DNA of 64,000 nt from contig NZ_BAABFV010000002.1 in assembly GCF_039541235.1 (NCBI RefSeq), forward strand, positions 186,001 to 250,000, in the 5' to 3' direction. The notes beneath the pieces were generated by a model. That model made no database searches and was not told where the DNA came from. It saw nothing but the letters and a program-made list of their open reading frames with translations. The translations under genes were made by a program, and so were the position numbers. Shown here piece by piece: positions 44,301 to 55,278 of this stretch (its first letter is position 1; each line of letters starts with the position of its first letter). Origin of the DNA: Kangiella marina. GTDB taxonomy: Bacteria > Pseudomonadota > Gammaproteobacteria > Enterobacterales > Kangiellaceae.

Positions 44301-45840
44301 CTTCCAAGGCGCAAGTTTTAAACCAAAAGCACTGGCCAAAGTGTTGAAAAGTCATATCAGTAAAGACCAGCTTGGTTCTTATGCTGATTTGGACGTTGCT
44401 GGAGTTTGCTTGGATAGCCGTGCCGTAACTGACGGGGTTGCATTCATCGCATACCCAGGACATCAATCGGATGGTCGCCATTACTTACAGCAAGCTGTCG
44501 ATTCTGGTGCTAGTGTCTTAATTGTTGAGAAAGTGGGTTTAGCAGAGTTTGCTCCTGCTGAGAGCGATGTCTGTAACTTTGCTGGTATACCGTTAGTTGC
44601 GATTGAAAACCTTGCACAAGCTTGTGGCGATATTGCTGCTCGTTTCTACGGAAACCCAACGCGAAAAATGTCGGTTACCGGCATTACTGGTACAAACGGC
44701 AAAACCAGTTGTTGCTACCTGTTAGCGCAGGCGCTCGAATTTTTGAATTACCCAACCTTGATGTTGAGCACGATTGGCAATGGAAATCCATCAGCGTTAC
44801 AGGCTACGTCAAACACCACGCCTGACGCCGTGTCGCTTCAAAAGATTTGTGCGGAATATTTACAGCATAAAAATCATTACATGACGATGGAAGTCTCGTC
44901 ACATGGTTTATTGCAAGGCCGCGTCAATGGCGTCGAGTTTACGGTGGCATTGTTTACGAATTTATCAGTTGATCACCTTGATTATCACGGTGATATGGAA
45001 TCTTACTTCCTAGCGAAGCGCGAGCTGTTCTTGAAAAAGGACTTAAAAGCCGCCGTTATTAATGCCGATGATGAATACGGACGTCGCTTATTAAACGATG
45101 AAAAAATTAAGTGCCAGAAAATTGCTTATAGCCAGTCAGGGCAAAATCCTGAACTGGATATCGAGCAATGGATTACTGCGGATAATACAGAGTTAAGTTT
45201 GAATGGGTTAAAGGCAGACCTGCACACACCTTGGGGTAGCGCAAAGTTGCACTCAGGGCTGCTGGGTGATTTTAACCTTTCGAATTTAATGGCGGTAGCA
45301 GGAGCCTTAGGTGTGATGCTGGGTGATAGTCATAAGTGGATTGTGGCATTGAATTCGGCGAATGCCGTGCCAGGGCGTATGCAACAGTTTAGTGCACATG
45401 ACAAACCAACCGTGGTGGTGGATTACGCTCATACCCCTGATGCTCTAGAAAAAGCGATTAAAGCACTCAAAGCTCATTGTGACACTGGAAAGGTTTGGTG
45501 TTTATTTGGCTGTGGTGGTGATCGTGATACATCTAAACGAGCGATCATGGGTGGTGTGGTTGAAGCTAACGCTGATTGCGTCATCATTACGGACGACAAT
45601 CCGCGTACTGAAGATCGCGATTCGATTGTGGCAATGATTCGTCAAGGGATGGAGAATCAAGAAACACCTTATATCAGTAGCCGTTTCGAAGCGATTAAAT
45701 ATGCCATCGAGCATGCGGAAGCGGATGACATGATTTTAGTGGCAGGCAAAGGCCATGAAGATTATCAGGTCATCGGCACTGAAAAAGTCGATTATAGCGA
45801 CCTTGAGTCGGTCAAGCAGTTGCTGGGGGAGCAGTCATGA
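44293..45840 (+). CDS. murE: UDP-MurNAc-tripeptide synthetase MurE
   Basis: MurE adds the third peptide residue to UDP-MurNAc-L-Ala-D-Glu. The 515-residue protein has the ATP loop TGTNGKTS (residues 132-139), the substrate-binding DYAHTPDALEKAI segment and the DDNPRTED motif, whose DNPR marks meso-diaminopimelate specificity, as expected for a Gram-negative. I chose ATG 44293 because AGGAG precedes it; a longer frame would run back into ftsI. It overlaps murF by 4 bases. Confidence 0.96.
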   Translation: MTSFQGASFKPKALAKVLKSHISKDQLGSYADLDVAGVCLDSRAVTDGVAFIAYPGHQSDGRHYLQQAVDSGASVLIVEKVGLAEFAPAESDVCNFAGIPLVAIENLAQACGDIAARFYGNPTRKMSVTGITGTNGKTSCCYLLAQALEFLNYPTLMLSTIGNGNPSALQATSNTTPDAVSLQKICAEYLQHKNHYMTMEVSSHGLLQGRVNGVEFTVALFTNLSVDHLDYHGDMESYFLAKRELFLKKDLKAAVINADDEYGRRLLNDEKIKCQKIAYSQSGQNPELDIEQWITADNTELSLNGLKADLHTPWGSAKLHSGLLGDFNLSNLMAVAGALGVMLGDSHKWIVALNSANAVPGRMQQFSAHDKPTVVVDYAHTPDALEKAIKALKAHCDTGKVWCLFGCGGDRDTSKRAIMGGVVEANADCVIITDDNPRTEDRDSIVAMIRQGMENQETPYISSRFEAIKYAIEHAEADDMILVAGKGHEDYQVIGTEKVDYSDLESVKQLLGEQS

Positions 45841-47219
45841 TTCCTTTAACACTTTCTGCGATTGCCGACTTCTGCGTTGGTGAACTTATCGGTGATGACT
45901 TAACCATTGCGAAAGTCATGACTGACAGTCGAGCTGATTGTAGCGGTGCTTTATTCGTGGCTTTAGTTGGCGAACGATTTGATGCGCATGAGTTTATTAC
46001 TACCGCTGAAAACCAAGGCGCGGTAGCCCTTATGGTCAGCCGTAAAGTGGATAGCCCGTTACCACAAATCATCGTACAAGATACTGAAAAAGCATTAGGC
46101 CAACTGGCTCGGTTCGTGCGTCAGGAAGTCAACCCAAAAGTGATTGGCATCACGGGGAGCGCAGGCAAAACGACAGTTAAAGAATTGGTCGCATCGATTC
46201 TGCGCCTGAAAGGGAAAGTGTTAGCTACAAAAGGCAACTTTAACAATCACATAGGTGTTCCACTGACGTTACTGGAGTTAGAGCAGGACCACGAGTATGC
46301 CGTCATCGAAATGGGAGCAAACCATAAAGGTGAAATTGCTTATTGTGCCAGCTTAGCCAAACCTGACGTCAGCGTGATAAATAATGTTGAGCCAGCACAC
46401 CTTGAAGGGTTTGGTTCGATTGAAGGCGTGGCCAAGGCAAAATCGGAAATATATCAGTCATTGGGCGAAAGTGGCACAGCGATCATTAACCTTGACTGTG
46501 AGTTTGCATCGCAATGGCTCGAAGAATTTATCGACTGTCATAAAGTTACAGTGTCTCGACATAATGATGCCCACTTTAGCGCGAATAATGTACACCTAAA
46601 CTCTGAAGGTTTGGTGACGTTTGACGTGATTAAAAGAAACTTAACGGGCAAAGAATCGACTACGGTAACGCTACAACTAGCGGGCTTACACAATGTATCA
46701 AATGCGTTAGTGGCAGCAGCGATTTGCACCCAGCTTGATGTTGACTTAGGCCTGATTAAAGACGGCTTGGAGCAAGCTGGAGCGGTTAAAGGTCGCTTGA
46801 ATATGGTGGCTGGTCAGCAAGGTAGTTTAATTATTGATGATACTTACAATGCCAGCGTCGGTTCGGTTAAAGCTGCCATTGATGTTTTGGTCAGTAAGCC
46901 CGGCGAAGCCATTTTTATTTTTGGTGATATGGGCGAGCTTGGTAACGAAAGCGCTCGATATCATCAAGAAATTGGCCAGTATGCCAAAGACAAGGGCGTC
47001 AAAAAATTATTCGCCACGGGGACTGAAGTCGAGCATACGGTGACAACATTTGGGGAAGGCGGCGAGTTATTCGCTGCAAAAGAGGCGTTGATAGAAGCCG
47101 TTAAAAAACAGCTTCAACCATCGCAAATTATATTAATAAAAGGTTCGCGCAGTGCTCGCATGGAACAAGTAGTACAAGCGTTACAAGAGCCGCAACAGAC
47201 TGAAAAGAGGGGAGGTTAA
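45837..47219 (+). CDS. murF: UDP-MurNAc-pentapeptide synthetase MurF
   Basis: MurF ligates D-Ala-D-Ala to the UDP-MurNAc tripeptide. The 460-residue Mur ligase has the ATP loop GSAGKTT (residues 107-113), [12 protein letters not shown], and the C-terminal [18 protein letters not shown] characteristic of MurF. It overlaps murE and ends 2 bp before mraY. Confidence 0.97.
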   Translation: MIPLTLSAIADFCVGELIGDDLTIAKVMTDSRADCSGALFVALVGERFDAHEFITTAENQGAVALMVSRKVDSPLPQIIVQDTEKALGQLARFVRQEVNPKVIGITGSAGKTTVKELVASILRLKGKVLATKGNFNNHIGVPLTLLELEQDHEYAVIEMGANHKGEIAYCASLAKPDVSVINNVEPAHLEGFGSIEGVAKAKSEIYQSLGESGTAIINLDCEFASQWLEEFIDCHKVTVSRHNDAHFSANNVHLNSEGLVTFDVIKRNLTGKESTTVTLQLAGLHNVSNALVAAAICTQLDVDLGLIKDGLEQAGAVKGRLNMVAGQQGSLIIDDTYNASVGSVKAAIDVLVSKPGEAIFIFGDMGELGNESARYHQEIGQYAKDKGVKKLFATGTEVEHTVTTFGEGGELFAAKEALIEAVKKQLQPSQIILIKGSRSARMEQVVQALQEPQQTEKRGG

Positions 47220-47221
47220 CC

Positions 47222-48301
47222 ATGCTAACCTGGTTGGCAGAATATCTATCACAATTTTACTCAGGCTTTAACGTTTTCCAATATTTAACGTTCCGTTCAA
47301 TATTGAGCGTGATCACGGCGTTGGGTATTTCGTTGATAGTGGGACCTCCGATGATTCGCCGTTTAAGCAGTTATCAAATTGGGCAGACGGTGCGTGATGA
47401 TGGCCCTAAAACCCACCTAAGCAAAGCCGGTACGCCGACCATGGGCGGTGCCTTGATTATCGTTGCCATTGTACTCGCATGCTTACTCTGGGGTGAGTTA
47501 GAAAATCGCTATCTGTGGGTTTGCTTATTTGCCATCGTGGGCTTTGGTTTAGTTGGGCTAGCAGACGATTACATTAAGTTGGTAAGAAAAGATCCTAAAG
47601 GTTTGATCGCGCGCTGGAAATATTTGTGGCAGTCAGTGATTGGCGCGGGCATTGCGATTTACTTGTTCTATACGGCGAGCCCACAAGAAACACAGCTGTT
47701 AATTCCATTTGTCAAAGATGTGATGCCACAGTTGGGCTTAATGTTCATTTTAGTGGCTTATCTGGTCATCGTAGGCACCAGTAATGCGGTGAATTTAACC
47801 GATGGTTTAGACGGCTTAGCGATATTGCCGACGGTATTGGTTGCGGGCGGACTTGGGATTTTTGCTTATCTTACTGGTAACCAGGTGTTTTCTGAGTACT
47901 TAGCGATACCATACATTCAAGGCGTTGGTGAGCTTGTGATTTTCTGTGCGGCTATCGTAGGAGCAGGTTTAGGGTTCCTATGGTTCAACACTTACCCAGC
48001 TCAAGTTTTCATGGGTGATGTGGGCGCACTAGGTCTAGGCGCAGCGCTTGGAACCATTGCGGTATTGGTTCGCCAAGAGTTAGTGCTCTTTATCATGGGT
48101 GGCGTGTTCGTGATTGAAACCGTGTCTGTGATGCTACAAGTCGGCTCTTACAAGTTGACTGGCAAAAGAATTTTTAAGATGGCGCCACTGCACCATCACT
48201 ATGAGTTAAAAGGATGGCCAGAGCCGCGAGTTATCGTGCGCTTTTGGATCATTTCATTGATTTTAGTATTGATTGGTCTAGCGACCCTAAAAATACGTTA
48301 A
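47222..48301 (+). CDS. mraY: Phospho-MurNAc-pentapeptide transferase MraY
   Basis: MraY transfers phospho-MurNAc-pentapeptide to undecaprenyl phosphate to make lipid I. The 359-residue polytopic protein has ten hydrophobic segments and the motifs [23 protein letters not shown] (catalytic Asp pair), TDGLDGLA, and [13 protein letters not shown], with [15 protein letters not shown] near the C-terminus. Confidence 0.98.
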   Translation: MLTWLAEYLSQFYSGFNVFQYLTFRSILSVITALGISLIVGPPMIRRLSSYQIGQTVRDDGPKTHLSKAGTPTMGGALIIVAIVLACLLWGELENRYLWVCLFAIVGFGLVGLADDYIKLVRKDPKGLIARWKYLWQSVIGAGIAIYLFYTASPQETQLLIPFVKDVMPQLGLMFILVAYLVIVGTSNAVNLTDGLDGLAILPTVLVAGGLGIFAYLTGNQVFSEYLAIPYIQGVGELVIFCAAIVGAGLGFLWFNTYPAQVFMGDVGALGLGAALGTIAVLVRQELVLFIMGGVFVIETVSVMLQVGSYKLTGKRIFKMAPLHHHYELKGWPEPRVIVRFWIISLILVLIGLATLKIR

Positions 48302-48317
48302 GAGGCGATAAAGTTTA

Positions 48318-49643
48318 ATGCAACAACACGCAGTCGAACATAAAAATCGTTTGATTCTCGGTCTGGGACAGACCGGGCTGTCGGTTGCGCGTTATTTATC
48401 AGAGAATGATCAGCCTTTTAAAGTTATGGACACACGTGACCAAGCTCCCGGCTCAGAAGAGCTAGCGCAATTGGATCGCGATGCTTTGATTCCTTGGAAT
48501 GGGGAGCAGATGCTGGGGTATGAACAATTAGTGGTAAGCCCCGGTATCGCGGTAACACAACCTGATATAGCTCGTGCTGAAGATTTTGGCGTAGAAATTA
48601 TTGGCGATATTGAGTTGTTTGCCCGCGCTAATCAGTATCCAGTGATCGCTATTACAGGTTCAAACGGTAAAAGTACGGTCACAGAGTTAGTCGGAAAGTT
48701 GCTGCAAGCCGCAGGACTAAACGCATTGGTTGGTGGCAATATAGGGTTGCCCGCGCTTGATTTACTGAGCCAAGAAGCAGGCGACGCTGTGGTGGTATTG
48801 GAGCTCTCAAGTTTCCAACTGGAAACCACGCACTCGCTCAAACCTGTGGCAGCGACAATATTGAATGTCAGTGAAGACCACTTAGACCGTTACGCGGATT
48901 ACCAAGCTTACGTTTTAGCGAAACAGCGGATTTTTGATAACGCAGAAACCATTATTGAAAATTCAGAAGACGATTTAACACAGCCCGAAAAGGTAACGGC
49001 AAAGCGCTTATCATTCGGCTTTAGTAGCGAAAGCGACTGGCAGGTGGATGTTAACGCTGGGGTTTTACGTCGCAGTGAACGCACTGTCTTAGAGCTAAAA
49101 GATTTAAGGTTACAAGGCTCGCACAATGCAATGAATGTTGCCGCTGCTTTTGCCTTATTAGAAGGCGCAGGTGTGGTGATTGACTCGGCTGTTATCGAGT
49201 GTGCGAAAACATACAGCGGTATGCCGCACCGTAGCCAGTTAGTAGCGGTGAAAAACGATGTCACCTATATCAATGATTCTAAGGCGACCAATGTGGGAGC
49301 GACGGTTGCTGCGATTCAAAGTTTTGCACCTCGCTTTACCGGCCGCATTATTTTAATCGCGGGTGGTGATGCTAAAGGGGCAGAACTTGGCAGCTTAAAA
49401 GACAGTATCGAACAGCACGTTAAAACAGTCATTTGTTTTGGCAAAGACGGAAAAGCGATTGCTGACTTGGCTAAGAATAAGTCGATACAGGTGAGTAACT
49501 TAACAGAAGCAGTGGAGCAAGCTGTGGCGTCGAGTGAAGCCAACGATTGCGTGTTGTTATCACCTGCTTGCGCCAGTTGGGACATGTTCAAAAACTATAT
49601 TGAGCGTGGTGGACAGTTTGAACATTTGGTGGAGGCGCTATGA
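48318..49643 (+). CDS. murD: UDP-MurNAc-L-Ala-D-Glu ligase MurD
   Basis: MurD adds D-glutamate to UDP-MurNAc-L-Ala. The 441-residue protein has the N-terminal UDP-binding RLILGLGQTGLSVARYL, the ATP loop TGSNGKST (residues 113-120) and FINDSKATN-like YINDSKATNVGATVAAI. It overlaps ftsW by 4 bases (ATGA). Confidence 0.97.
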   Translation: MQQHAVEHKNRLILGLGQTGLSVARYLSENDQPFKVMDTRDQAPGSEELAQLDRDALIPWNGEQMLGYEQLVVSPGIAVTQPDIARAEDFGVEIIGDIELFARANQYPVIAITGSNGKSTVTELVGKLLQAAGLNALVGGNIGLPALDLLSQEAGDAVVVLELSSFQLETTHSLKPVAATILNVSEDHLDRYADYQAYVLAKQRIFDNAETIIENSEDDLTQPEKVTAKRLSFGFSSESDWQVDVNAGVLRRSERTVLELKDLRLQGSHNAMNVAAAFALLEGAGVVIDSAVIECAKTYSGMPHRSQLVAVKNDVTYINDSKATNVGATVAAIQSFAPRFTGRIILIAGGDAKGAELGSLKDSIEQHVKTVICFGKDGKAIADLAKNKSIQVSNLTEAVEQAVASSEANDCVLLSPACASWDMFKNYIERGGQFEHLVEAL

Positions 49644-50866
49644 GTAGTATTACCCAAGTATTGCGCCTCAACGATTTTGTTGAACAATTAAAACTGTCAG
49701 ATCCACGCACGCGATTGGACCCTTGGTTATTAGGTCCTGTAATAGCGTTGTTGGCGATTGGTGTCGTTATGGTGGCATCAAGCTCAATGCCTTATGCAGA
49801 AGATCACATGAAAGGGAATGAATTCTACTTTTTGATCCGTCACTGCATTTACTTGGCAATAGCCTTGGCTTCCGCAGTGTTCGCGCTGCAACTGGATACC
49901 CGCTTTTGGCAAGAAAATGGGCCAAAGTTCTTAGTGCTAGGAATCTTATTATTAGTCGCAGTATTGTTCATTGGACGAGAAGTTAATGGTAGTAAACGCT
50001 GGATTGGCGTTGGGCCATTAACGATACAACCCGCTGAACTGGTGAAGTTCTTTATTGTGATTTATCTCGCTGGTTACTTGGTGCGACGCAGCGATGAACT
50101 CCAGACTCAAATTAGAGGCTTCATCAAGCCGTTGTTCGTGATTGGTTTGGTGGTGGCTTTCTTATTATTGCAACCCGACTTCGGCACCTCTGCGGTGATC
50201 TTAGCCACAGCGTTAGCCATGCTCTTTTTAGCGGGAGCGCGATTGTGGCAGTTCATTACATTGACGGGGTTTGTGGGTATTGTCATGGGGTTAGTAGCAT
50301 GGCAGGAACCTTACCGCATGAAGCGTCTAACGAGCTTCTTAGATCCATGGGCGGATCAGTTTGGCAGCGGTTATCAGTTGGTTCAGTCCTTAATTGCATT
50401 TGGTCGCGGTGATTGGTTTGGCGCAGGGCTTGGAAACAGCGTACAAAAACTGTCGTATTTACCAGAGGCGCATACGGATTTTGTGTTCGCTGTCTTTGCT
50501 GAAGAATTTGGCTTTTTAGGAGTGGCGTTAGTGATTACCTTATTTGCCATCATCTTTATGAAGAGCCTAACTATTGGTCGCCGTGCTTTAAAGATGGAGC
50601 ACTATTTCGCCGCTTATATGTCGTACGGTTTTGGTTTTTGGTTGAGCTTACAGGCGTTAATCAATATCGGTGTAGCCAGCGGCTCATTGCCGACCAAAGG
50701 CTTAACCTTACCGTTTATTAGTTACGGCGGTAACTCGTTAATCGTCAGTTGTGTGGCGGTAGCGGTATTGTTACGCGTTGACTTTGAAGTTCGTCGAAAA
50801 GAGCACGAGTATTCAAGTGCAAAGCAGTCTTATCGCGGTAGAAGTAGAGGAGGTCGTAATGAATAA
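49640..50866 (+). CDS. ftsW: Peptidoglycan glycosyltransferase FtsW
   Basis: FtsW is the SEDS-family polymerase that works with FtsI at the septum. The 408-residue protein has ten membrane segments, the catalytic-loop pattern REVNGSKRWIGVGPLTIQPAE, LLQPDFGTSAV, and the large periplasmic loop with YQLVQSLIAFGRGDWFGAGLG. The C-terminus ends in a basic tail. It overlaps murG by 8 bases. Confidence 0.97.
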   Translation: MSSITQVLRLNDFVEQLKLSDPRTRLDPWLLGPVIALLAIGVVMVASSSMPYAEDHMKGNEFYFLIRHCIYLAIALASAVFALQLDTRFWQENGPKFLVLGILLLVAVLFIGREVNGSKRWIGVGPLTIQPAELVKFFIVIYLAGYLVRRSDELQTQIRGFIKPLFVIGLVVAFLLLQPDFGTSAVILATALAMLFLAGARLWQFITLTGFVGIVMGLVAWQEPYRMKRLTSFLDPWADQFGSGYQLVQSLIAFGRGDWFGAGLGNSVQKLSYLPEAHTDFVFAVFAEEFGFLGVALVITLFAIIFMKSLTIGRRALKMEHYFAAYMSYGFGFWLSLQALINIGVASGSLPTKGLTLPFISYGGNSLIVSCVAVAVLLRVDFEVRRKEHEYSSAKQSYRGRSRGGRNE

Positions 50867-52043
50867 AGCAAAGAAAACGATCTTATTAATGGCTGGTGGA
50901 ACTGGCGGTCATATTTTTCCGGCGCTAGCCGTGGGTAAAGAATTAGAGCAGCAAGGTTGGACACTGCATTGGCTTGGCTCTGAAGGTGGCATGGAAGAAG
51001 AATTGGTACCAAAACACGGTATTAAGATGACGCTTTTGCCAGTCAAAGGTGTTCGCAACAAAGGTTTGGCATCGTTGATCAAGGCGCCACTGCAATTGAT
51101 AAAAAGCGTGTTGCTGGCTCGAAAAGCGATAAAAAGAATTCAGCCTGACGTAGCGCTAGGAATGGGGGGCTTTGCAAGCGGTCCCGGAGGTTTAGCGGCA
51201 AAGTTATGTGGCGTTCCATTGGTTTTGCATGAGCAAAATGCCATTGCAGGGATGACTAACCAACAATTAAATCGTTTCAGCAAAATCACCTTGCAAGCTT
51301 ATCCCGGTGCGTTTGTTGATATGAAAAAAGTGGCGACGGTTGGTAACCCGGTGAGAACCGACTTGATGACAATATCGCCAGCAAAAGAACGAATTGTGGT
51401 TGAAGAAGGCAGTATAAATTTATTAGTGATTGGTGGCAGTCGTGGCGCTTTAGTTTTGAATCAAAAGATTCCAGCAATGCTTGACGTCATTAACGGCGGT
51501 TTAAAGGTGAATGTTCGTCATCAATGTGGGCGTGGCAATTTAGGCGATGTTGCGGCGCGTTATAAAGAGTTAAAGAACCCGCTGGTCAAGCATGATGTCA
51601 CAGAATTTATTGATGACATGGCTGAAGCTTATGAGTGGGCGGATTTAGTTATTTGTCGTGCCGGTGCTTTAACCGTGGCTGAAATAGCGATGGCTGGGTG
51701 TGCTGCGATCTTCGTACCATACCCTCACGCCGTAGATGATCACCAGACGCACAACGCGCGCTATTTGGCAAACCAAGGTGGCGCCTTAATTATCCAACAA
51801 CATGATTTGGATGAGCAAAAACTGGCCCATCAAATCACGGCACTAGCCAATGACAAAAGTCGAATTATTGAAATAGCCACCATCGCCAAAAGTTTGGCTA
51901 AGCCAAATGCGACAACTCAAGTAGCTGAGTATTGTAAGCGTGCTGCTATAGGCCAGTTTGAGATTATGAAGAATACATTAGAAAAAACCGCAATCGGTAC
52001 TTCTGATAAAGAAGCTGCGGAGAGTACAAATGAACAACGATAA
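50859..52043 (+). CDS. murG: UDP-GlcNAc transferase MurG
   Basis: MurG adds GlcNAc to lipid I, forming lipid II at the inner face of the membrane. The 394-residue GT-B protein has [47 protein letters not shown] and the C-terminal [18 protein letters not shown]. The last 25 residues are a polar extension. I chose ATG 50859, with GAGGAGG upstream, over a longer frame inside ftsW. It overlaps murC by 14 bases. Confidence 0.96.
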   Translation: MNKAKKTILLMAGGTGGHIFPALAVGKELEQQGWTLHWLGSEGGMEEELVPKHGIKMTLLPVKGVRNKGLASLIKAPLQLIKSVLLARKAIKRIQPDVALGMGGFASGPGGLAAKLCGVPLVLHEQNAIAGMTNQQLNRFSKITLQAYPGAFVDMKKVATVGNPVRTDLMTISPAKERIVVEEGSINLLVIGGSRGALVLNQKIPAMLDVINGGLKVNVRHQCGRGNLGDVAARYKELKNPLVKHDVTEFIDDMAEAYEWADLVICRAGALTVAEIAMAGCAAIFVPYPHAVDDHQTHNARYLANQGGALIIQQHDLDEQKLAHQITALANDKSRIIEIATIAKSLAKPNATTQVAEYCKRAAIGQFEIMKNTLEKTAIGTSDKEAAESTNEQR

Positions 52044-53484
52044 ATTACAGCAAGTAATTCCAGAGATGCGTCGCATTAAACGTATCCACTTTATTGGTAT
52101 TGGTGGCGCGGGGATGAGTGGTATTGCTGAAGTATTACTGAATTTGGGTTATGCCGTAAGTGGTTCTGACTTACGCCAAAGTCATGTCACTCAGCGATTA
52201 GAAAGTTTGGGTGCTGAAATTTTCTTAGGCCACCGTAGTAACAATATTTTGGATGTGGATGTTGTGGTGTGCTCAACGGCTATTCCAAAGCATAACCCAG
52301 AAATTGAAGCGGCGCGTGAACGTCGAGTGCCAATCGTTCGTCGTGCAGAAATGTTGGCGGAGCTAATGCGTTTTAGACACGGTATTGCAGTCGCCGGTAC
52401 ACATGGCAAAACCACGACAACCAGCTTGTTAGCAAGTATTTATGCGGAAGGTAATTGTGATCCGACGTTTGTGATTGGCGGCTTATTAAATAGTGCGGGC
52501 TCTAACGCCAAACTGGGTAGAAGTCGTTACTTCATTGCTGAAGCGGATGAAAGTGATGCATCGTTTTTACACCTTCAACCGATGGTTTCAGTGGTGACGA
52601 ATATTGAAGCTGACCATATGGATACTTACGGCGGCGACTTTAAGAATTTAGAAAATAACTTCATCGAGTTTTTACACAACTTGCCATTCTATGGTTTAGC
52701 GGTGATGTGTATCGATGATGAAACCGTTCAAGATTTGATATCAAGGATTTCGAGACCAACGGTTACTTATGGCTTTAGTAAAAAAGCGGATGTTCGAGCG
52801 ATTGATTTCGAGCAAAAAGGCACGAAAAGTTTCTTTAAAGTTGTACGCCGTGATTGTGTCGGTAACTTGGATATCGAGCTTAACTTACCGGGCATGCATA
52901 ACGTTCAGAATGCGTTAGCTGCGATTGCTGTGGCTACCGACGATGGTGTTAGTGACAAAGCGATTCAAAAAGCTTTGGCAGAGTTTGAAGGGATTGGTCG
53001 TCGCTTCCAGATGTATGGTGACTTTACAGTGAATGATAAGACGGTGACGTTAATTGATGATTATGGTCACCATCCGAGTGAAGTGAACGCCACCATTAAA
53101 GCGTTACGCAAAAGTTGGCCGGAGCGTCGATTGGTGATGGTCTATCAGCCACACCGTTATTCACGTACGCGTGATTTGTATGAAGATTTCTGCGGTGTTT
53201 TGTCTGAGGTTGATGAGCTGTTGATGCTAGAAGTTTATGCGGCAGGCGAAGATCATGTCCCTGGCGCAGACAGTCGTTCATTGTGTCGCAGTATCCGTCA
53301 ACGTGGGAAGATTGAACCAATCTTTGTTGAGTCGATTTTGGAGTTACCAGAAGCGTTACACCATGTTCTAGAAGATGGTGACGTGTTGGTAACGCAAGGC
53401 GCTGGCAACGTTGGCACTTTGGCACCTTCTTGGGTACAGGTTGGTTTGGACTTTGAACGTTTGATCCCAAAGGAGGAGCAATGA
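52030..53484 (+). CDS. murC: UDP-MurNAc-L-alanine ligase MurC
   Basis: MurC attaches L-alanine to UDP-MurNAc. The 484-residue Mur ligase has the Rossmann-like [19 protein letters not shown], the ATP loop AGTHGKTTT (residues 122-130), [10 protein letters not shown], and [17 protein letters not shown]. It ends with overlap into ddl (ATGA). Confidence 0.97.
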   Translation: MNNDKLQQVIPEMRRIKRIHFIGIGGAGMSGIAEVLLNLGYAVSGSDLRQSHVTQRLESLGAEIFLGHRSNNILDVDVVVCSTAIPKHNPEIEAARERRVPIVRRAEMLAELMRFRHGIAVAGTHGKTTTTSLLASIYAEGNCDPTFVIGGLLNSAGSNAKLGRSRYFIAEADESDASFLHLQPMVSVVTNIEADHMDTYGGDFKNLENNFIEFLHNLPFYGLAVMCIDDETVQDLISRISRPTVTYGFSKKADVRAIDFEQKGTKSFFKVVRRDCVGNLDIELNLPGMHNVQNALAAIAVATDDGVSDKAIQKALAEFEGIGRRFQMYGDFTVNDKTVTLIDDYGHHPSEVNATIKALRKSWPERRLVMVYQPHRYSRTRDLYEDFCGVLSEVDELLMLEVYAAGEDHVPGADSRSLCRSIRQRGKIEPIFVESILELPEALHHVLEDGDVLVTQGAGNVGTLAPSWVQVGLDFERLIPKEEQ

Positions 53485-54485
53485 GCAACGACTTTTCTCC
53501 TGCAACACTATCGCCTAAAGACTACGGCAAAGTAGCCGTTGTTTATGGTGGTTTCTCTGCTGAACGCGAGATCTCTCTAATTTCTGGAGAGACAGTGTAT
53601 CAAGCATTGATTGGTGCTGGAGTTGATGCTCATAAAGTTGATCCAAAAACTGATGGTTTAAACGCGCTTTCTGAACAAGGTTTTGATCGGGTTTGGAATG
53701 CTCTGCATGGCCGCGGTGGTGAAGATGGTGTGATTCAAGGCTTCTTAGAGCTTCACCAAATTCCGTACACCGGCTGTGGGGTTATGGCATCGGCTATTGC
53801 TATGGATAAGCTGCGTACAAAATTGCTATGGAGTGCGCAAGATTTGCCAGTGGCAAAACACAGAATGGTCACGACAGGGGATTTGTCTCTGCAAGAGGCT
53901 GAAGCATTATTGGCCGAGTTAAACGGCTGCGTCATGGTGAAGCCGATTCATGAGGGATCGAGCGTTGGTATGGCGCGAGCTGATAGCGCAGAGCTGTTAC
54001 AAAAAGCGGTAGCTGATGCTAAACAGTTTGATACCGACATTATGTTAGAGCAGTGGATACAAGGCGACGAATACACGGTGTCGATTTTGAACGGCAAAGC
54101 TTTACCAAGTATTCGTGTTAAGACCCCACATACGTTTTATGACTTTACGGCAAAGTATAAAAGTAACAGCACTGAGTATCACTGCCCAAGTGGTTTGTCA
54201 GAAGTCGATGAAAAGAACTTAGCTGAATTGAGCGAAAAAGCCTTCAAGTCGTTAGGTTGTTATGGCTGGGGCCGAGTGGATTTTATGCGTGAACAACACA
54301 CTGGACAGTGGTTATTACTGGAAGTCAATACTGTACCTGGTATGACTCAAACTTCATTGGTGCCGAAGGCAGCAAAAGTTCAAGGTATGAGTTTTGAGCA
54401 GTTGGTATTGAGCGTGTTGGACACAAGTTTTGGACGCCAAGATGGTTTGTTCAAAGGTGGGTTGATGACGGAAGGAGCTAACTAG
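53481..54485 (+). CDS. ddl: D-alanine-D-alanine ligase
   Basis: This ATP-grasp ligase makes the D-Ala-D-Ala dipeptide used by MurF. The 334-residue protein has [17 protein letters not shown], the [15 protein letters not shown] substrate loop, [12 protein letters not shown], and the metal-binding [11 protein letters not shown]. It is the DdlB type by position in the dcw cluster; ftsQ starts 3 bp later. Confidence 0.97.
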   Translation: MSNDFSPATLSPKDYGKVAVVYGGFSAEREISLISGETVYQALIGAGVDAHKVDPKTDGLNALSEQGFDRVWNALHGRGGEDGVIQGFLELHQIPYTGCGVMASAIAMDKLRTKLLWSAQDLPVAKHRMVTTGDLSLQEAEALLAELNGCVMVKPIHEGSSVGMARADSAELLQKAVADAKQFDTDIMLEQWIQGDEYTVSILNGKALPSIRVKTPHTFYDFTAKYKSNSTEYHCPSGLSEVDEKNLAELSEKAFKSLGCYGWGRVDFMREQHTGQWLLLEVNTVPGMTQTSLVPKAAKVQGMSFEQLVLSVLDTSFGRQDGLFKGGLMTEGAN

Positions 54486-54488
54486 TCT

Positions 54489-55274
54489 ATGGCTAAGATG
54501 GCAACTCGAAGCGACAAAAAACAGCGTTCATTGGAAGGTTTTGCAAAGCCTTTAAAGTGGGTGGCTGGTTTGCTTGCGGGATCGCTGGTTGCCGTAGCAT
54601 TGGTGTTTGGTGGGATTTGGGTATTCAGCATTAACACTGACAATGTCTTTCCGATTAAAAAGGTGGAATTGCAGAAGCATACGTTCACTGACGCGGTTGG
54701 CGTTTATGAGGTGTTGCGTAGCATTGAAGATCGCGGTTTCTTCACCATGGAAATGGAGCAGGTGGAAGTGAAACTGGTTGAGCTGCCTTGGATTAAGTCA
54801 GTGCAATTACGAAAAGTGTGGCCAGATACATTACAAGTCTCAGTGGTAGAGCATGAGCCGATGGCTTACTGGGGTGATGCCGGGGTGGTCTCGGTTGAGG
54901 GTGATGTTTTGTACCCCTCAGTGTTGCCAAAAGCGGAGTGGACACAGTTAAGTGGGCCGGACAAGTTAGCAAAAGATTTAACCGAACTCTTGAAACTGTA
55001 TCAACAGCAGTTGCTAGAGAAAAATATGATTATTGAGCGCATGGAATTAAGTCAGCGTGGTGCTATTAGTTTGGTACTAACCGATGGCTTAGAAGTTCGC
55101 TTAGGTAATGTTCATGTGGAAGAGCGTATAGAGCGATTTATGCAGTACATCGATAGTGTAAAACAACAAAAAGAAGCCACTTTGGCATACGTTGATCTGC
55201 GGTATCAAAATGGTATGGCAGCGCAATGGGTAGAGAATGAAACGTCAGTCATAAATGACGGAGGCAGTAGATAA
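54489..55274 (+). CDS. ftsQ: Cell division protein FtsQ
   Basis: FtsQ links early and late divisome proteins through FtsB/FtsL. The 261-residue protein has a cytoplasmic N-terminus, one membrane segment (about residues 25-46), the POTRA domain with FPIKKVELQKHTFTDAVGVY and the beta-domain with LPWIKSVQLRKVWPDTLQVS and YWGDAGVVSVEGDVL. It ends 4 bp before ftsA. Confidence 0.95.
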   Translation: MAKMATRSDKKQRSLEGFAKPLKWVAGLLAGSLVAVALVFGGIWVFSINTDNVFPIKKVELQKHTFTDAVGVYEVLRSIEDRGFFTMEMEQVEVKLVELPWIKSVQLRKVWPDTLQVSVVEHEPMAYWGDAGVVSVEGDVLYPSVLPKAEWTQLSGPDKLAKDLTELLKLYQQQLLEKNMIIERMELSQRGAISLVLTDGLEVRLGNVHVEERIERFMQYIDSVKQQKEATLAYVDLRYQNGMAAQWVENETSVINDGGSR

Positions 55275-55278
55275 GACT